Positions 60,778-64,000 of a DNA stretch of 64,000 nucleotides are shown one piece after another; within the stretch, counting starts at the first letter, position 1; every line of letters begins with the position of its first letter. The notes beneath the pieces were generated by a model. That model searched no databases. It was given only the letters and a program-made list of their open reading frames with translations, and had not been told where the DNA came from. The DNA comes from an uncultured Clostridia bacterium. GTDB taxonomy: Bacteria > Bacillota > Limnochordia > Darwinibacteriales > DTU012. The DNA is taken from positions 1-64,000 of the forward strand of contig FIZJ01000006.1 in NCBI GenBank assembly GCA_900019385.1. Direction: 5' to 3'. The position numbers and the translations under genes were made by a program.

Positions 60778-61310
60778 TGGAGCCGCGATGGATTCTCATT
60801 GGTGAAATTGCCGCTGCACACAGCAGCAAAGGCGAAGTCCGGGTCATCCCCCACACCGAGTTCCCCGAAAGATTCCTCAACATGGAACGCGTGCAGTTGT
60901 TTAAAGAATCGGACGCGGAACCGGCACTCAGCTTCACAGTGGAAAGAGCGCGGCTGCACAAGCAGTTCGTTCTGCTGAAACTGGCGGGAGTCGACAACAT
61001 CGGACAGGCACAAACTCTCAAGGGAATGCTGATCAAGGTGGATAGCCGCGATGTGGTGCCTTTGCCACCAGGCCGGCACTATATTTTTCAACTGATTGGG
61101 TTGAAAGTAATAACCACCGAAGGCTTGGAGTTGGGTGTAATCACCGATGTGCTTCAAACCGGCGCCAATGATGTTTATGTGATCGATCCCAATCCCGGTG
61201 TCACCAAGCAGCGGGAAATCTTGATTCCCGTGATTGAGCCGGTGGTGTTGGATGTAAACCTGGAAACCGGAGTCGTTTTAGTGAATCTCCTTGATGGACT
61301 GCTAGATTGA
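60777..61310 (+). CDS. rimM: 16S rRNA processing protein RimM
   Basis: A 177-residue 30S maturation factor. N-terminal RimM domain (ILIGEIAAAHSSKGEVRVIPHTEFPERF) and C-terminal PRC-type barrel (IGLKVITTEGLELGVITDVLQTGANDVYVI, ILIPVIEPVVLDVNL). The start overlaps the khpA stop. Typical length. Confidence 0.95.
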   Translation: MEPRWILIGEIAAAHSSKGEVRVIPHTEFPERFLNMERVQLFKESDAEPALSFTVERARLHKQFVLLKLAGVDNIGQAQTLKGMLIKVDSRDVVPLPPGRHYIFQLIGLKVITTEGLELGVITDVLQTGANDVYVIDPNPGVTKQREILIPVIEPVVLDVNLETGVVLVNLLDGLLD

Positions 61311-61321
61311 GGATTGAGACT

Positions 61322-62065
61322 ATGCGCATAGATATCCTGACGCTGTTTCCTGAAATGTTTGATGGAGTCTTGGGCACCAGTATTCTCGGCAGGGCGCAGT
61401 CTGCAGGCTTGCTCACTGTTCAAGCCTGGAATATTCGAGATTTCGCATTTGACAAACACCGCACCGTCGATGATGTACCCTACGGTGGTGGGGCTGGGAT
61501 GGTGCTGAAACCGGATGTGGTCACCGCTTGCCTTGAGCATGTCAAAGCGGTCAATCCGGGAAAAGTCGTCTATCTGACACCACAAGGCTCTGTGTTCGAT
61601 CAGGTTAAAGCGGAAAGCCTGGCGCAGGAAGCCAGCCTGATTCTCCTCTGCGGCCATTATGAAGGCATTGATCAGCGCATCCGCGACGGATGGGTTGACG
61701 AGGAGATTTCGATCGGAGATTATGTACTGACTGGCGGTGAACTTCCTGCCATGGTGGTGATCGACGCTGTAGCCCGCTTGATTCCTGGAGTGCTTGGAGA
61801 CGAAGCTTCAGCCCGGGAAGACTCTTTTGTCAATGGATTGTTGGAGTACCCACATTACACACGGCCTGCCGAGTTCCGCGGCCGTCAAGTCCCGCCGGTG
61901 CTGTTGAGCGGGAACCATGAAATGATCCGTAAGTGGCGTCTTAAGGAGGCTTTACGCCTAACTCTCAAAAGGCGCCCGGATTTGATCGAGAGGCGCCTGC
62001 TCTCCGACGAAGAGCGGCAGCTTTTACGGGAAGTATTGAAAGAGGAATGCAACGAAGGGAGGTAA
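61322..62065 (+). CDS. trmD: tRNA m1G37 methyltransferase TrmD
   Basis: A 247-residue SPOUT enzyme with a trefoil knot. It has [63 protein letters not shown] (SAM knot), and a C-terminal domain. ATG 61322 has GAGG nine bases upstream. It protects against +1 frameshifting. Confidence 0.97.
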   Translation: MRIDILTLFPEMFDGVLGTSILGRAQSAGLLTVQAWNIRDFAFDKHRTVDDVPYGGGAGMVLKPDVVTACLEHVKAVNPGKVVYLTPQGSVFDQVKAESLAQEASLILLCGHYEGIDQRIRDGWVDEEISIGDYVLTGGELPAMVVIDAVARLIPGVLGDEASAREDSFVNGLLEYPHYTRPAEFRGRQVPPVLLSGNHEMIRKWRLKEALRLTLKRRPDLIERRLLSDEERQLLREVLKEECNEGR

Positions 62066-62070
62066 TTGCC

Positions 62071-62418
62071 GTGAATGTGATCGAGGCCATCGAAAGAGAA
62101 CAGTTGAAGCAGGATCTGCCTGATTTCCGGGTAGGAGATACCGTACGGGTTCATGTCAAAGTTGTCGAAGGCTCCAATGAGCGGATTCAGATTTTCGAAG
62201 GCGCGGTGCTGCGCCGGATGGGGTCAGGAATCAATGAGATGTTCACTGTGCGGAAAGTGACTCAAGGAGTGGGCGTCGAAAGAACTTTCCCGCTGCACTC
62301 ACCACGGGTGGCAAAGATTGATGTGGTTCGCCGCGGCAAAGTACGCCGTGCCAGGCTGTATTATCTGCGGGAGCGCTCCGGTAAGGCTGCCCGCATCAAG
62401 GATCAAAGATTTTACTAG
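62071..62418 (+). CDS. rplS: 50S ribosomal protein L19
   Basis: A 115-residue L19: [74 protein letters not shown] at 62055-62062 selects GTG 62071. A terminator follows immediately. Confidence 0.97.
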   Translation: MNVIEAIEREQLKQDLPDFRVGDTVRVHVKVVEGSNERIQIFEGAVLRRMGSGINEMFTVRKVTQGVGVERTFPLHSPRVAKIDVVRRGKVRRARLYYLRERSGKAARIKDQRFY

Positions 62419-62458
62419 GATATTGGGGAGTGAATCCGGGCACTCCCTATCCTTTTTT
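62419..62458 (+). terminator. terminator after rplS
   Basis: GGATA/TATCC and GGGAGTG/CACTCCC (62426-62432 with 62441-62447) form the stem, followed by TTTTTT. The stem begins at the stop codon. Confidence 0.85.
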
Positions 62459-62490
62459 GCTTCTTGATTTTGGCGAGATGGGGTGCGCTG

Positions 62491-63045
62491 ATGAGCAGAA
62501 GTGAGATCCGGGAATATGTCGAGGCGTTTGTCATTGCTGTACTGCTGGCCTTATTTATTATTACCTTCATTGCCCAATCGTTCCGGGTGGAAGGTTCCTC
62601 GATGGAACCGACATTACACGACGGGCAGCGGTTGATCGTGGATAAATTGTCATATCGCTTCAGCACTCCCAAGGTGGGTGATGTCGTAGTCTTCCGTTAT
62701 CCGACGGATGTGACCCGGATGTTTATCAAAAGGGTGATCGGCATTCCCGGTGATGAGATTCTCATCGAAGACGGGATTGTTTACCGCAATGGGCGGCCGC
62801 TGGTGGAAAATTACATTAATGGTCCCACACATGGAGCCTTTACCCGCAACTATGGCCCGGTCATTGTTCCGCCTGAAAGCTATTTTGTACTGGGCGACAA
62901 CCGGCTTAACAGCGATGACAGCCGTTATCCTGACGTTGGCTTTGTCCCCAAGGCTCTCTTGGTTGGGCGCGCTGTTTTTGCCTACTGGCCGCTGAACACA
63001 GTGGGAACTATAAGAGTCCCTGATTCTTTGAAACAGGAAAGGTGA
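62491..63045 (+). CDS. lepB: type I signal peptidase
   Basis: A 184-residue membrane protease with one N-terminal helix (AFVIAVLLALFIITFIAQSF). The catalytic Ser is in VEGSSMEPTLHDG and the Lys in MFIKRVIGIPGD; further box FVLGDNRLNSDDSR. Small single-helix form typical of Bacillota. ATG 62491 follows GGGGTG; an upstream TTG overlaps the terminator region. It sits between rplS and rbgA, as in many clostridia. Confidence 0.96.
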   Translation: MSRSEIREYVEAFVIAVLLALFIITFIAQSFRVEGSSMEPTLHDGQRLIVDKLSYRFSTPKVGDVVVFRYPTDVTRMFIKRVIGIPGDEILIEDGIVYRNGRPLVENYINGPTHGAFTRNYGPVIVPPESYFVLGDNRLNSDDSRYPDVGFVPKALLVGRAVFAYWPLNTVGTIRVPDSLKQER

Positions 63046-63060
63046 ATCTGGAGGATATTT

Positions 63061-63894
63061 ATGAGCATTCAATGGTATCCCGGACATATGGCCAAAGCAC
63101 GGCGTGAAATCCTGGAAAACCTGAAACATATCGATGTCGTGGTCGAGCTTACTGATGCCCGGATTCCAGCCAGTGCCCGGAATCCAGATATTCCTGAAAT
63201 TCACCGCAAACCCCATATACTTGCTGTCGCCAAATGCGATCTTGCCGATCCAGCCTGCACTGAAATCTGGTGCCAGTATTGGCGCCAGCAGCGCGAAAAA
63301 GTTGTTTTGCTTGATTTGATAAATGGAAAAGGTATTAATGTTTTGCGCAAAGAAATAACAAAATATCTGACAAAACAGAAACGTGAACCGAGAGTCTTGG
63401 TTGTGGGGATACCCAATGTAGGCAAGTCCACCTTGATTAATCGTCTGGCCGGGCGCAGCAGCGCCAAGGTCGGAGCGAGGCCCGGTATTACCAGGGGAAA
63501 GCAGTGGATTAACGCCGGTGGCTTTAGGCTTCTGGACACTCCCGGGCTTTTGTGGCCTAAGCTCGAAGATCAGGAGGCTGCAAAGAGGCTTGCTGTTGTG
63601 GCGGCGATCAAAGATGAGCTTTTTGACGCAGAAGAGATTACATATTGGCTGCTGGAATTCCTTCAGGAGAACTATCCAAAACTTCTAGCGAAACGATACG
63701 GCCTGGAGGATCCGGCCGTTGAAACCGGAGAGGTTTTTGCCAGCATTGGTTACCGCCGCGGGTGTTTGGCAGCGGGAGGCGACATTGATCGGCTGCAGAC
63801 CGCACAAGTGATTCTCAAGGATTTTCGTCAAGGACTGATCGGACCAATCACACTTGAATTGCCGCAAAGGAATGAACAGAATGAGGGATCTTGA
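63061..63894 (+). CDS. rbgA: ribosome biogenesis GTPase RbgA (YlqF)
   Basis: A 277-residue circularly permuted GTPase for late 50S assembly. Order G4-G1-G3: VAKCDLAD, then [22 protein letters not shown] and [11 protein letters not shown]; the C-terminal ANTAR-like region has [11 protein letters not shown]. The G4 motif normally reads NKxD; here Asn is replaced by Ala. [15 protein letters not shown] is the family start. AGGAGG-like GGAGGATATTT precedes ATG 63061. Overlaps rnhB by 14 bases. Confidence 0.96.
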   Translation: MSIQWYPGHMAKARREILENLKHIDVVVELTDARIPASARNPDIPEIHRKPHILAVAKCDLADPACTEIWCQYWRQQREKVVLLDLINGKGINVLRKEITKYLTKQKREPRVLVVGIPNVGKSTLINRLAGRSSAKVGARPGITRGKQWINAGGFRLLDTPGLLWPKLEDQEAAKRLAVVAAIKDELFDAEEITYWLLEFLQENYPKLLAKRYGLEDPAVETGEVFASIGYRRGCLAAGGDIDRLQTAQVILKDFRQGLIGPITLELPQRNEQNEGS

Positions 63895-64000
63895 AAAAGA
63901 ACTCTTGGGCAAAGGTTACTGTCACATCGCGGGAATTGACGAGGCAGGGCGAGGGCCGCTGGCCGGCCCGGTTGTGGCTGCGGCAGTAATTTTGCCTTCA
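63881..64000 (+). CDS. rnhB: ribonuclease HII (5' part, runs off the window)
   Basis: The first 40 residues of RNase HII, which removes RNA from DNA duplexes. The opening [28 protein letters not shown] contains the catalytic Asp-Glu pair in [11 protein letters not shown] 63881 has AAAGG ten bases upstream; an ATG at 63872 is in frame. The gene continues beyond base 64000. Confidence 0.95.
   Translation, partial: MRDLEKELLGKGYCHIAGIDEAGRGPLAGPVVAAAVILPS

Noticed and set aside
1..64000. CRISPR array, insertion sequence or prophage
   Set aside because: No regularly spaced repeats, transposase motifs or phage structural genes were seen; gene order is largely conserved core.

Overview
The window comes from a moderate-GC, endospore-forming member of the Bacillota (Firmicutes). 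The spore evidence is Spo0A, SigH, YlbJ and an RsfA-like forespore regulator. Start codons GTG and TTG are common, ribosome binding sites are strong (AAGGAGG type), and several promoters are near-perfect TTGACA-N17-TATAAT. From about 10.9 kb to the end, the gene order is the Bacillus subtilis yloA-to-rnhB block: rqcH, Ca2+-ATPase, yloC, remA, gmk, rpoZ, priA, def, fmt, rsmB, rlmN, prpC, prkC, rsgA, rpe, thiN, rpmB, yloU, fakA, recG, fapR, plsX, fabD, fabG, acpP, rnc, smc, ftsY, ylxM, ffh, rpsP, khpA, rimM, trmD, rplS, rbgA, rnhB. Several features are not Bacillus-like: an actinobacterial-type MihF, an FhaA-type protein, and a fused SEDS/PBP protein. A deep-branching Bacillota lineage (Limnochordia- or Symbiobacteria-like) is my guess; the sequence does not prove it.

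Region 1 (0-4 kb) is a type IV pilus or competence-like cluster. It holds two pseudopilins (one with a C-terminal CFI-box domain), a decayed receiver/HD-GYP gene, a tandem ComFB protein and a prepilin peptidase. Region 2 (4-10.7 kb) is accessory and metabolic: an NMT1/SsuA-type ABC transporter, a small orphan protein, an iron alcohol dehydrogenase, a frameshifted rsfA-like gene and purH. Region 3 (10.8-25.5 kb) runs from rqcH through rsmB and spo0A; spo0A has a SigH-type promoter. A tRNA-Pro gene and an isolated integrase-type core-binding domain follow.

Region 4 (26-36.5 kb) is the Ser/Thr kinase and cell-wall cluster: rlmN, fhaA-like, a 32-residue membrane peptide, PP2C phosphatase, SEDS-PBP fusion, PASTA kinase, rsgA and rpe. 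It is followed by about 0.47 kb of unexplained non-coding DNA behind a consensus promoter, and then a TPP riboswitch controlling thiT-thiN. Region 5 (36.5-52.2 kb) holds rpmB, yloU-fakA-fakB, recG, and the second Bacillus block (rsmD-coaD-ylbJ-yceD-rpmF) placed just before fapR. It ends with the fatty-acid operon fapR-plsX-fabH-fabD-fabG-acpP-fabF-rnc behind a promoter with a FapR operator. Region 6 (52.2-64 kb) holds a non-catalytic S24-like regulator divergent from sigH, then smc-ftsY, ylxM-ffh-rpsP-khpA-rimM-trmD-rplS, lepB, rbgA and the start of rnhB.

Functionally the window links envelope growth (SEDS-PBP, PASTA kinase, lipid synthesis), protein targeting and ribosome assembly, and entry into sporulation. 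The most unusual items are the single-chain SEDS-PBP synthase in a kinase operon, a perfect 24-bp palindrome inside the start of sigH next to a degenerate S24 regulator, the CFI-box pseudopilin, the homopolymer frameshift in the rsfA-like gene, and the unexplained transcribed region before the TPP riboswitch. No CRISPR array, insertion sequence or rRNA was seen.
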